DNA from: Corallococcus praedator
GTDB taxonomy: Bacteria; Myxococcota; Myxococcia; Myxococcales; Myxococcaceae
DNA: 36,818 nt
Direction of reading: 5' to 3'
Assembly (NCBI RefSeq): GCF_003612125.1
Contig: NZ_RAWI01000047.1
Span: forward strand, 1-36,818
Part shown: positions 1-7,137 of the stretch, in pieces
Layout: each line of letters starts with the position of its first letter
Numbering within the stretch: the first letter of the stretch is position 1
The notes under the pieces: generated by a model
Database searches by the model: none
The model's input: the letters and a program-made list of their open reading frames with translations, nothing else
Told to the model about the DNA's origin: nothing
Position numbers and translations under genes: made by a program

Positions 1-19
1 AGATGTGTATAAGAGATAG
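1..19. other. Nextera transposase mosaic-end adapter remnant
   Basis: The first 19 bases match the 19-bp Tn5/Nextera mosaic end with a single difference (T instead of C at base 17). This is library adapter, not genome, so the true genomic sequence starts at about base 20 and the window begins at a contig end. Confidence 0.9.
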
Positions 20-510
20 GTCTGGAGGCCCGCCTTCAGCGAGGGGGCTTCCGGCAGGGCGCCTTCGGCCCGGACTACGAGTTGGCGCGCTTCCAGGTGG
101 CGGGCCCGGTCTCAGTGCCGCTGGCGGAGGCGTCCTTTCCGGAGGGGGCTTCCGCCTACGGGGAGGTGATTCTCAGTTGGGACGCGGTGCGGCTGAGTGG
201 CATGCGCCAGCGACACCTCTTCCTCTCCCTGGGAGTGGAGGCCTTCTCCTGGAGCCGGGTGGACGTGGACGGGCGCGCGGAGGTGCAGCTCTTCCACCGG
301 GACTTGAGTCTGGGTGTCGGCGGGCTGGCGACGGCCATGGGCCAGCCCGGAGCGCGCTACGTCGTCTCGGGGGAGGCCCGGTGGCGCTTCCTGGGAGGCA
401 ACCTCTACGCGTTGGGGCAGGGCGGCACGCTGCTGTTCCCGACGGTGGAAGGGACGCTGCGGCCGTGGGCCTTCGCGGCCGTGGGGCTGGGGGTGGACAA
501 TGCGCGCTGA
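20..510 (+). CDS. Partial barrel-like helper protein upstream of a SitA-like toxin (5' truncated)
   Basis: The open frame runs from the adapter to a TGA at 508-510, so the N-terminus is missing. About 160 residues remain, rich in alternating hydrophobic and polar stretches with glycine turns (for example the run ending GVDNAR). This suggests antiparallel beta-strands of an outer-membrane or periplasmic barrel. Its stop lies inside the start of the next gene (11-base overlap), so the two are translationally coupled. In Myxococcus the SitBAI toxin loci carry an accessory gene (sitB) directly before the lipoprotein toxin gene, and this position fits that role. The assignment to SitB rests on position and coupling only; I do not recognise the sequence itself. 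Confidence 0.55.
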
Positions 511-2701
511 GCGACTGCCGCGCGGGGCAGCGGACTTGGTGTTGGCCCTGGTACTCCTGACGTCGGGGTGTGCCTCGCTGCCCCCACGGGCGGGCCCTGG
601 AGGCGCCCTAGCTGCCGTCTCGGGCGCGGCGCCCATGGTGGCCTTGGGGCGAGGTGCCGTCGCAAGTCTCCCCGAGGACGGTGCGCTTGAGGACTTCGAC
701 GAGGAGTCCGCGGACGGACCGCTTCTGCACCGCCGCCGGGCCATGGAGTCTCCCCCGAATCCCGGCGGAGGAGAGACAGCGCCCCTGCGCGTGGTGGGGG
801 CCTTGGCAGGAGTGTGCGGGGACGTCCCCATGGGCTGGCCGCACCTGGACTCGGAGGAGGCGGTGCTGGCGCCCTTCCTGGAGTGCACCACGCCAGCGGC
901 CTTCCTGGCCTTGCAGCGCCAGGCGGACATGCCCCGGCTGGTGGAGGCCCTCTCGGACTGGAACGCCGTCCGGCTGGGCTCCCTGGGGCCCCTGGAGGCC
1001 GAGGCTGCCCGCGTCCTTCTCCGGAAGCGCGCGGCCTTCCTCTCCACCGCCGTCGAGAAGCACGGCCTGGCCAAGGCGGAAGTCCTCGCCCTCTTCGTCC
1101 TGCACACGTCCCACGACGACGAGGTGCGGCAGCTGCTGCGCCTGTTGGCCGAGGACAAACTGCTCAAGCGCGCCCTGGGGGGCATGGAGGTGGTGCGCGA
1201 GGAGCTGAAGCAGCGGGGCATGGCCCTCACCGCCTTCCCAGAGCGGGACTTCCGCGCTGGCGACATCGCGCGCGGGCTGGGACGGGCCGTAGATGACGTC
1301 GCGGCCTCCATTCCCCTCGTCGGCGGAAGCCGGAGCATCGATGCGTCCGCGCTGCCCGCGCAGCTTCCACTGCCCTATCAGGAAGCGTACCGGGAGGTGG
1401 AGAACGCCCAACTCCTGGGGGCCTTCGCACCGAGCAACGTGGCCCTGGCTTCCTTCGACCACCTCACCTTCGGTGCGCCGCTAGGCTTCTACCACTTAGC
1501 GGCGGGGACGGCGCAGGGCGGAGCCTCCCTCGCCAATGGTGAGTACGAAGAGGCCACGCGGCAGTTGGCGCCCGCGGCCCTCATGGTGGGGCTGTATGCG
1601 GGAGGGAAGGGGGCGCGCGCGCTTCGTGAAGCTGGCGTCTCCCGGCTGGAGCGCGCTCGCCTCCAGGCGGTGGTGTCCCGTGTGGAGTCCCTGAAGGCGG
1701 TGCTGGAGAGGTTGGAGGCGCGAGTCGGGGAGAGCGTCGTGGGGGAGTTGGCGCGCTACCTCCAGCAGGACCGGGACGCAGCCATTCTGGTGGCGGAGTG
1801 GGGCGAGGCGGGCGCGCTGGCGTTGTACGAGGCGCGAGGCAACGCCGCGCAGGCACAGGCCACATTGGCCGTGCGGTATCACGAGCCCACGAGTGCTACG
1901 CCCACAGGAGGGGGCTCCGGGAGAAGGGGAGGTACTCGGCCCTCCGTGCCTCCCGAGGCGGCCGGACTTCCGGCCGAGGTGGCGGAGGCGAAGTTCAAGC
2001 AGTTGGAGGCGGAGTTTCCCGGGGAGCGCCTGTCGGTGAACGTGGCAGAGCTGGAGAAGCACAGCGAGGCTCTGCGGAGGGCGGCTCCCACCGAAGTCAC
2101 TGCGGAGCCCCTCTGGGCCGACTACGTGGCGTACCTGGAGACGAGGGCCGCAGAAATCAAGGAGGGGATCGCGGAGAAGGGGCCCCTGAAGTGGGCTGGC
2201 TACCAGTTCGTTCGTGACAGGTACGCCCGGGGCCTAGCCTTCGAGCGGAAGATGGTCGCCATCCTGGAGGCGGACGCGGCCCTACCGCGGGCGAAGCGGC
2301 GATGGCTCAAGGACTTCGACCGGCCCCGTATCGCGACGCACGTGGGGGTGGCGAAGGTGGACCTGCGCTTCGCGGATGTGCTCGTCATCGAGGAGGGCCC
2401 CTCTGCTGGCTCGCAGCCCCGCGTAGAGACGTTCAGCTTCAAGAGCCGGGAGCTCAATCGCCTGGGGAGGAGTGAGCTGACGGCGCAGATGAGAGCAGAT
2501 GCGGGCGACGCCTTGCTGTACTACGGAGAGACGGTGGACATTAGGCGGCCTGAATTCAAGCTCCGTGGTATGCCGGTAAAGGTCGAAAGGGTCCGCCTCG
2601 TCTATGAACGCAAGCTTGCGCCAAGCGATACGGACATGCTGACGAGTGCGGTGAGGAACGTCAAAGAGGATGTCAAGGGAGTGGAGGTCTTGTTTCAATG
2701 A
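500..2701 (+). CDS. SitA-like lipoprotein polymorphic toxin with nuclease-like C-terminus
   Basis: This 733-residue protein starts at ATG 500, which places a hydrophobic segment and a lipobox-like LTSGC (Cys24) at the N-terminus. A longer frame from 314 would bury that signal. The middle (about residues 250-480, with LGAFAPSNVALASFDH and LAPAALMVGLYAGGKG) resembles the conserved delivery part of myxobacterial lipoprotein toxins passed between kin by outer-membrane exchange (SitA family). The last 190 or so residues look like a restriction-endonuclease-type fold: RFADVLVIE, then ETFSFKSRE, then a Gln-containing helix. The usual E-x-K reads S-F-K here, so catalysis is uncertain. It overlaps the immunity gene by 4 bases (ATGA). 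Base composition falls toward the C-terminal tip, as expected for an exchangeable toxin domain. SitA-like is from architecture; nuclease activity is inferred. Confidence 0.65.
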   Translation: MRAERLPRGAADLVLALVLLTSGCASLPPRAGPGGALAAVSGAAPMVALGRGAVASLPEDGALEDFDEESADGPLLHRRRAMESPPNPGGGETAPLRVVGALAGVCGDVPMGWPHLDSEEAVLAPFLECTTPAAFLALQRQADMPRLVEALSDWNAVRLGSLGPLEAEAARVLLRKRAAFLSTAVEKHGLAKAEVLALFVLHTSHDDEVRQLLRLLAEDKLLKRALGGMEVVREELKQRGMALTAFPERDFRAGDIARGLGRAVDDVAASIPLVGGSRSIDASALPAQLPLPYQEAYREVENAQLLGAFAPSNVALASFDHLTFGAPLGFYHLAAGTAQGGASLANGEYEEATRQLAPAALMVGLYAGGKGARALREAGVSRLERARLQAVVSRVESLKAVLERLEARVGESVVGELARYLQQDRDAAILVAEWGEAGALALYEARGNAAQAQATLAVRYHEPTSATPTGGGSGRRGGTRPSVPPEAAGLPAEVAEAKFKQLEAEFPGERLSVNVAELEKHSEALRRAAPTEVTAEPLWADYVAYLETRAAEIKEGIAEKGPLKWAGYQFVRDRYARGLAFERKMVAILEADAALPRAKRRWLKDFDRPRIATHVGVAKVDLRFADVLVIEEGPSAGSQPRVETFSFKSRELNRLGRSELTAQMRADAGDALLYYGETVDIRRPEFKLRGMPVKVERVRLVYERKLAPSDTDMLTSAVRNVKEDVKGVEVLFQ

Positions 2702-4032
2702 AGCTGCTGACCCTTAAAGACCTGAACGCTGAAGATACGCTGAGGTTTTCGTTCGACGGGTCATTCAGCCATCATGATGCGTTAGAGCGTGAGTTGGAGC
2801 CCTTTCTGCAAGGGCTTGAGTCGTATGCGGGTGATTGGATGCCCGACGTTGTAAAGGGCAGTCGGCCGCGTAGATATTCGCGTGATGCTGTCGTGATGGC
2901 TCTGAAAGAGCGCCAAGATCGGTACGGTTCGACAGTTGGTTTGTATCGCACGACTTTCCCGGCCGTCTCGTTGACGATTGATCTTGGGCTTGCGCTCACT
3001 CCTGCGAAAATACGCATCTGGCTTGATGTGCAGCCCGTATCTTTCTTTTCGGAACAGGAGCGCTGCCAGGAGTTCGTAAAGGCAGTTCGCGGATGGGGTT
3101 CGATGTATCCAGTTCCCTATGCTGTGGCGCACAGTGCAGCGGACAGGCAGTCGGCTGATTTTCCTCGGTTTGGCCGCGATGACGAGACGTGCGAGAGGTA
3201 TGGGACCGACACGGTCTACGACGTATTCTGGCTGAACGTCTTCGGTCCGAAGCTGGTGGAGTCCGTCGGCCGAGAGCGGATGCTCTCGACGCCCGCGTAC
3301 CTCGTGGAGGAGCTTCCCAACGGCTCCGTCCTCCTGGTGCTACGGCCGACTGCCGCGGACTTCGCGAGCGACGAGGCGCGTGTTGCCCAGGCCCGCGCGC
3401 ATGTCCACCTGCGGCCGGACCTCGACTTCGACACGGTGCTGCGCATGCTGAGAGAGCGCAGCGCCGCGCTCGTCCCCGTCGAGCCACGCTTCCACCCTGA
3501 CGTGGCGCCTTTCCTCTCGCGACTGCCGGACGAGTTCGCCATCAGCGAGCGGCAGCGGAAGATTGCCGAACTCAACGCGTTCCGGCCGCCGGTGCCGGAG
3601 GAGTGGCTACCAGTCGGCCTTCCCTCAGATGTGGAGAACCCAGAGCGCGTCCGCAGCTACTACGGCGACTTGGCCGAGAGCCTCGTAGCTGCGCTGCATA
3701 CCAATGTGCCCAGCATCTTCGATGCGACGCCCGAGTCCCTCACGGACCTCGACTTCTACTTCTGGCGGGAGAGCTTCCCGGAGCGGTATGAGCGGGACCT
3801 TATCGACGAGCACACGGCTCCGGCGATCGGGGCCTTCCTGGGCGGCATGCTGGTGCGGCGGCTGGGAGGCACGTGGGTGCCGCGGCAGAAGCTGGAGGAG
3901 TCCCAGGTGCGGGTGGGCAAGCGCGTCTGGCTGCCCTTCCTCCGGGCCCGCCGGTACATGCAGTCCCGACAGGCGCTTTTGGACTACTCGCTCACCCAGT
4001 TCTTCCGGGTGGTGGAGAGGCACGGGGCCTGA
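2698..4032 (+). CDS. Cognate immunity protein (SitI-like), two-part
   Basis: This 444-residue cytoplasmic protein has no signal or membrane segment, and its ATG overlaps the toxin stop (ATGA). Position directly after a lipoprotein toxin is the basis for calling it immunity. It is composite. Codons 1-170 or so are AT-richer (2701-2760 has 31 of 60 G/C). From about 3,200 on the gene returns to host-like composition (3241-3300 has 41 of 60). The C-terminal part (LGGTWVPRQK, GKRVWLPFLRARRYMQSRQ, LLDYSLTQFF) reappears in a broken copy at 6609-6799, so it is a reused module while the N-terminal part probably provides toxin specificity. I do not recognise a named Imm family. Confidence 0.65.
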   Translation: MKLLTLKDLNAEDTLRFSFDGSFSHHDALERELEPFLQGLESYAGDWMPDVVKGSRPRRYSRDAVVMALKERQDRYGSTVGLYRTTFPAVSLTIDLGLALTPAKIRIWLDVQPVSFFSEQERCQEFVKAVRGWGSMYPVPYAVAHSAADRQSADFPRFGRDDETCERYGTDTVYDVFWLNVFGPKLVESVGRERMLSTPAYLVEELPNGSVLLVLRPTAADFASDEARVAQARAHVHLRPDLDFDTVLRMLRERSAALVPVEPRFHPDVAPFLSRLPDEFAISERQRKIAELNAFRPPVPEEWLPVGLPSDVENPERVRSYYGDLAESLVAALHTNVPSIFDATPESLTDLDFYFWRESFPERYERDLIDEHTAPAIGAFLGGMLVRRLGGTWVPRQKLEESQVRVGKRVWLPFLRARRYMQSRQALLDYSLTQFFRVVERHGA

Positions 4033-4260
4033 CTTGGCGCTGCTGTCTCCATACATCCCATGTTGTGCTTGCTGGCGCGTAGAGCGTGGTACGGCAAGTG
4101 CGCGCCGGTGGGCACCTCCCATGCGCTGAGTCAGCCGGCCTGCGCCCTGGGTGCTGCCCCATATGCCGGTGTTCTCGCAACTGCGCACGTCATTATTACG
4201 GTCGCACCGGCGCGTTGGTCAATGGTATGAGCCGCGTTTTGATGTAGCCTTGAGGCATCC

Positions 4261-4290
4261 ATGACGCAGCAACCGAATTTGGGTAGGGAT
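4261..4290 (+). repeat. Shared upstream element, copy 1 (before the HNH gene)
   Basis: The motif ATGACGCAGC-(A/G)-ACCGAATTT followed by GGGTAGGGA recurs at 5357-5386 with a one-base indel and three substitutions. It begins 59 bases before the HNH gene start. The second copy begins 64 bases before the PLD gene start. Equal spacing suggests a common promoter or regulator site. It could also be a relic of a duplicated gene start, since both copies read MTQ-x-PN in frame. Confidence 0.55.
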
Positions 4291-4319
4291 AACGGTTGGT
4301 TGTCCTGGAAGAGGACTAT

Positions 4320-5114
4320 ATGGCGTGTGTCGAGTCCATTCTACTGGCGCCGTTTGCATTTTACGTGATGCTCCCGACGGGGGAGGGAAAGAAAAGGGTT
4401 TCCGAAATGCTAAAGGACTTGGGCCTCAGGCCATATTTTCGGATAACGCTCAACGATACGCTGGGGTTGAATCCCTCTGACAAAGTTGCTTTCACCCTCC
4501 CCGAAGCCCGGGTGGAGGTTCCTCTGCAAGTCCTCCTCAAGCGCTTCGAAACCAGCAAGTCCTGGCTGAAGAGCGGGGTTCATTCGAGTTCCGACTTCCC
4601 AAGATGGCTCGCGTCATACGTCGTGGGACCGGGCAGCACCCCCGGCAAATCGCCCACGTTGGGTCGCAGGACGGGAAGGAGCGATTCGACGGTGATGCAG
4701 TCGGGCGCCACAGGAGCGCAACGAGACGCGTGCTGGAAGGATTTTTATGCTTTGGTGGAAGACCTCTCCAGCAAGCATGGGCTTCCTCCAGAGGCGGTCG
4801 TTCTCGAGATGAGGTACTTTCACCAATCGGCGTCCAATCCGTACCGGACCAACGCATCACTCTCGGATAGAAAAAGGAGTCTGGAGCACTATAGTTTCCG
4901 GTGCCAGGCGCATGGGTGTTCTACCAGCCTAACGCTCAAAGGCCTACGAGGAGCGGTCTTCCATCATCAACGGCGAGGCTTTTCAGGTCAGCACGAGCCA
5001 GACAACCTCCTTCCTTTCTGCGAGCCCTGTCATGACAAAGAGCACCGCCTCCCAGAGGGCAGCAGTTTGGCAAAAGGGTCGCGTAAGAATGCTCTCAAGT
5101 CAGAAGAGGCCTGA
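4320..5114 (+). CDS. HNH endonuclease domain protein
   Basis: This 264-residue protein starts at ATG 4320, which has GGAAGAGG six bases upstream; the in-frame TTG at 4296 has no such site. The C-terminal third is a zinc-supported HNH nuclease: C195-x4-C200, His216, Asn229 (DNLLPFC) and C234-x2-C237-His238, ending CHDKEH. The N-terminal 180 residues have no motif I recognise. It stands alone on the plus strand between a toxin/immunity pair and a PLD-type nuclease. This context suggests a defence or toxin nuclease, but no partner is visible. Its base composition (34 of 60 G/C in 4321-4380) is below that of the flanking chromosome, consistent with transfer. Confidence 0.75.
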   Translation: MACVESILLAPFAFYVMLPTGEGKKRVSEMLKDLGLRPYFRITLNDTLGLNPSDKVAFTLPEARVEVPLQVLLKRFETSKSWLKSGVHSSSDFPRWLASYVVGPGSTPGKSPTLGRRTGRSDSTVMQSGATGAQRDACWKDFYALVEDLSSKHGLPPEAVVLEMRYFHQSASNPYRTNASLSDRKRSLEHYSFRCQAHGCSTSLTLKGLRGAVFHHQRRGFSGQHEPDNLLPFCEPCHDKEHRLPEGSSLAKGSRKNALKSEEA

Positions 5115-5420
5115 CCCGCACGGAGGTGCGACGCCCGGCGAGCACAGCGGAAAAAGCGGGGCTGGACCTACACTTCGTCCCGTTTCACAGGACGCATGAG
5201 TCCCACCGATGCCCGTCAAGTTGTGCGCGGAGCCGCAGTCCTTGTCCCCTGTGTCAGGGAATTTGTTGCCTCGGCGGGCGCACTGAGTTGACGATGCCCT
5301 TCCCGCGCCTCGCTCACTCGCCTTGACGCACTGCCCAATGTGGTCGTGGCGCACCCATGACGCAGCGACCGAATTTTGGATAGGCACAGGTCTAGACTGG
5401 GACGGTAGGCTTCTCGTCAG
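5115..5420. other. Intergenic stretch between the HNH and PLD genes
   Basis: No convincing coding frame is present. The only structured item is the repeat at 5357-5386. Local base composition resembles that of the adjacent nuclease genes. Confidence 0.5.
5357..5386 (+). repeat. Shared upstream element, copy 2 (before the PLD gene)
   Basis: This is the second copy of the element at 4261-4290. It begins 64 bases before the PLD-like gene, against 59 for the first copy. The core ACCGAATTT and the TAGG block are conserved, while the surrounding sequence is not alignable by eye. Confidence 0.55.
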
Positions 5421-6467
5421 ATGAAAGCTCGCTACCTCGACTCTCGGGATGTTGAGACCCTCTCCGAGGCCATGGTCAAGGCCGCCAAGAAGTCCCGGCA
5501 GCTTGACGTTGCAGCAGCCTTTCTGACCAAAGCGGGGGCGAAGCAGGTCCTGCAGCTCATGCTGAACCTTCAAGGCAGTAAGAGGACCCAGCAGGTCCGC
5601 GTGCTGGTCGGGCTATGGCTAGGTGTAACTGAACCTGAGGCTCTCCGCCAACTGCGCCGGGCCCCTGGTGTCCAACTCCGCGTGGCGAAAACTCCGGGCT
5701 TTCACGCCAAGCACCTTTCGTTCAGGGGTACCTCTAGCGTGGTTACCTTCACCGGCTCGGCAAACTTTACCGCCAAGGGGCTGGGAGGTGTGGGCGAACT
5801 GGTGGTTGAGGTGACCGACAAGTTGCAGTCCAGGACCGCCTCCGGGGAGCGTGATGCCTTCCGGAGGGCCTGGGAGGATGCCTACCCCGAACGGCTGACC
5901 GATGAGGTAATCGCTGCGTACAGAGCAAAACGGAAGTCTCCTCAAATCATTTTCGACAAGGCGTCGCGTCTCGGCAAGAGCCTGTTCAAGGAGTTTGGTC
6001 AGGACTCGAACAGGGCGCCCGACTTGGTGGGCGACGGTACCGTCCTCTGGTTTCCCATCTATGGAACGCTCTCGCAGGCCACCGTCAGGGCCCTCGAAGC
6101 AGAAGGGGTCGGGCGGGCGGAGGAGGTTATTGGAATTAGCTCGAAGAGAACCTTCGACCGAATTCAGCTGGGAACCCGGCATCTTTGGGTGATGGATCTC
6201 CGCGGTCGGCCCAAGGACCGCACGCTCAAGTTCCAACGGATTCTCCGGGAGGTCGAACTCGCGACCGAACATGACGGGCGGTACTTCGCCATCGTCTCCA
6301 GCCCTCGTCGCACGATCCGACTGAATATGACGAACCGGCGTCGGCTGCGGGAACTGGGTTTGGTGAATCGCATCGACTCGCTCTCGTGTACCGAGCGCAT
6401 CCTCAGGGCGGGCGCAAGCTCCGTAGCCTCCGCGCTGATGGACATGTCGGTAGCCGAGGGACGCTAG
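5421..6467 (+). CDS. Phospholipase D-fold (HKD) nuclease-like protein
   Basis: This 348-residue protein begins at ATG 5421. One HKD signature is present: H95-A-K97 in GFHAKHL, then G112-S113-A-N115-F-T in TGSANFT. This is the arrangement of single-HKD nucleases that work as dimers, such as Nuc and BfiI. Residues 20-65 (AAAFLTKAGAKQVL and VLVGLWLG) form the usual strands before the motif. The C-terminal 170 residues (about 175-348) are unrecognised and basic, and could bind DNA or a partner. PLD-fold proteins are common in restriction and defence islands, which agrees with the neighbours. A lipid substrate is unlikely given the absence of a signal sequence. The specific role is unknown. Confidence 0.75.
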   Translation: MKARYLDSRDVETLSEAMVKAAKKSRQLDVAAAFLTKAGAKQVLQLMLNLQGSKRTQQVRVLVGLWLGVTEPEALRQLRRAPGVQLRVAKTPGFHAKHLSFRGTSSVVTFTGSANFTAKGLGGVGELVVEVTDKLQSRTASGERDAFRRAWEDAYPERLTDEVIAAYRAKRKSPQIIFDKASRLGKSLFKEFGQDSNRAPDLVGDGTVLWFPIYGTLSQATVRALEAEGVGRAEEVIGISSKRTFDRIQLGTRHLWVMDLRGRPKDRTLKFQRILREVELATEHDGRYFAIVSSPRRTIRLNMTNRRRLRELGLVNRIDSLSCTERILRAGASSVASALMDMSVAEGR

Positions 6468-6608
6468 AACTGGCCCCAATCAAGAGAGGGGACCAACTGA
6501 ATGGAGCCCGCTTGGCCGTTCTTTATTGCACCGGATTGTTGAGACTCCAGATTGGTCGGAATCAGGTTTCCTGCTTCGGATGCATCAGCTTTCGCAGGGC
6601 CTGCCTAG

Positions 6609-6799
6609 GTGACGTGCCGGTGCGGTGACTGGGCGGGACGTGGGTGCTGCGGCAGAAGCCGGAGGAGTTCCAGGTGCGCGTTGGGAAGCGCGTCTGGCTG
6701 CCCTTCCTACGCACTCGCCGGTACATGCAGTCCCGCCAGTCGCTGCTGGACTACTCGCTCACCCAGTTCATCCATGAGGCGGAGCGGTACCGGCCCTGA
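6609..6799 (+). pseudogene. Truncated 3' end of a second SitI-like immunity gene
   Basis: The frame ending at TGA 6797-6799 encodes the same C-terminal module as the intact immunity gene ending at 4032. From LGGTW to the stop, 44 of 56 residues are identical, with the same length. Just upstream the homology continues for a few codons but is broken by an in-frame TGA at 6626-6628, where the intact copy has Arg, and then fades by about 6609. No toxin or immunity N-terminus is attached. It is a remnant of a duplicated or previously resident toxin/immunity cassette. Confidence 0.8.
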
Positions 6800-6835
6800 T
6801 TGCGGAGGCGGCGAGGCAGAAGCTATAGGGGCCAG

Positions 6836-6853
6836 GGCGCCCGTCGACGGGCG
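6836..6853 (+). terminator. Perfect 18-base palindrome after the immunity remnant
   Basis: GCGCCCG-TCGA-CGGGCGC forms a 7-bp GC hairpin with a four-base loop, 37 bases after the remnant's stop. No T-run follows, so terminator function is a guess. Confidence 0.35.
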
Positions 6854-7137
6854 CGCTTGGCGGCTCTTTCCTTCCGCACATTGTCATGGGCCGTCCTGTC
6901 GGATCGCTCGCGGGTCACCTTCTCGGATCGTGGTATCGAGCAGAAAAAGGAGCCCGGGTGCTCGGGAGCATCAAGGATCGGCTTCGCCGAAACCTGAACG
7001 GTTCTGCGCCCTTGACCCTCCCTCCGCGCGCGGGCCCAGGGCAACCGGCCGCCAGCGGCCAGTCCTGATGGATCAGGATTCGCGATCCGTTTGGCCGACC
7101 CCGGCTGCGATCCATGACCCCGGCCCGTTACACCGGC

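Larger units (their letters stand above)
6468..7137. other. Intergenic stretch holding an immunity-gene remnant and hairpins
   Basis: Besides the remnant at 6609-6799 and the palindrome at 6836-6853, it holds TCCTGA-TGGA-TCAGGA at 7063-7078 and a GGCCGC/GCGGCC repeat at 7047-7060. Both lie just past the stop of the minus-strand metallopeptidase gene and may help end its transcript. No intact gene is seen. Confidence 0.5.

Noticed and set aside
112-1338. Long minus-strand frame opposite the toxin gene
   Set aside because: Arg/Ser-rich shadow of a high-GC plus-strand gene; no ribosome site, and the toxin frame has a clear lipoprotein start and domain content.
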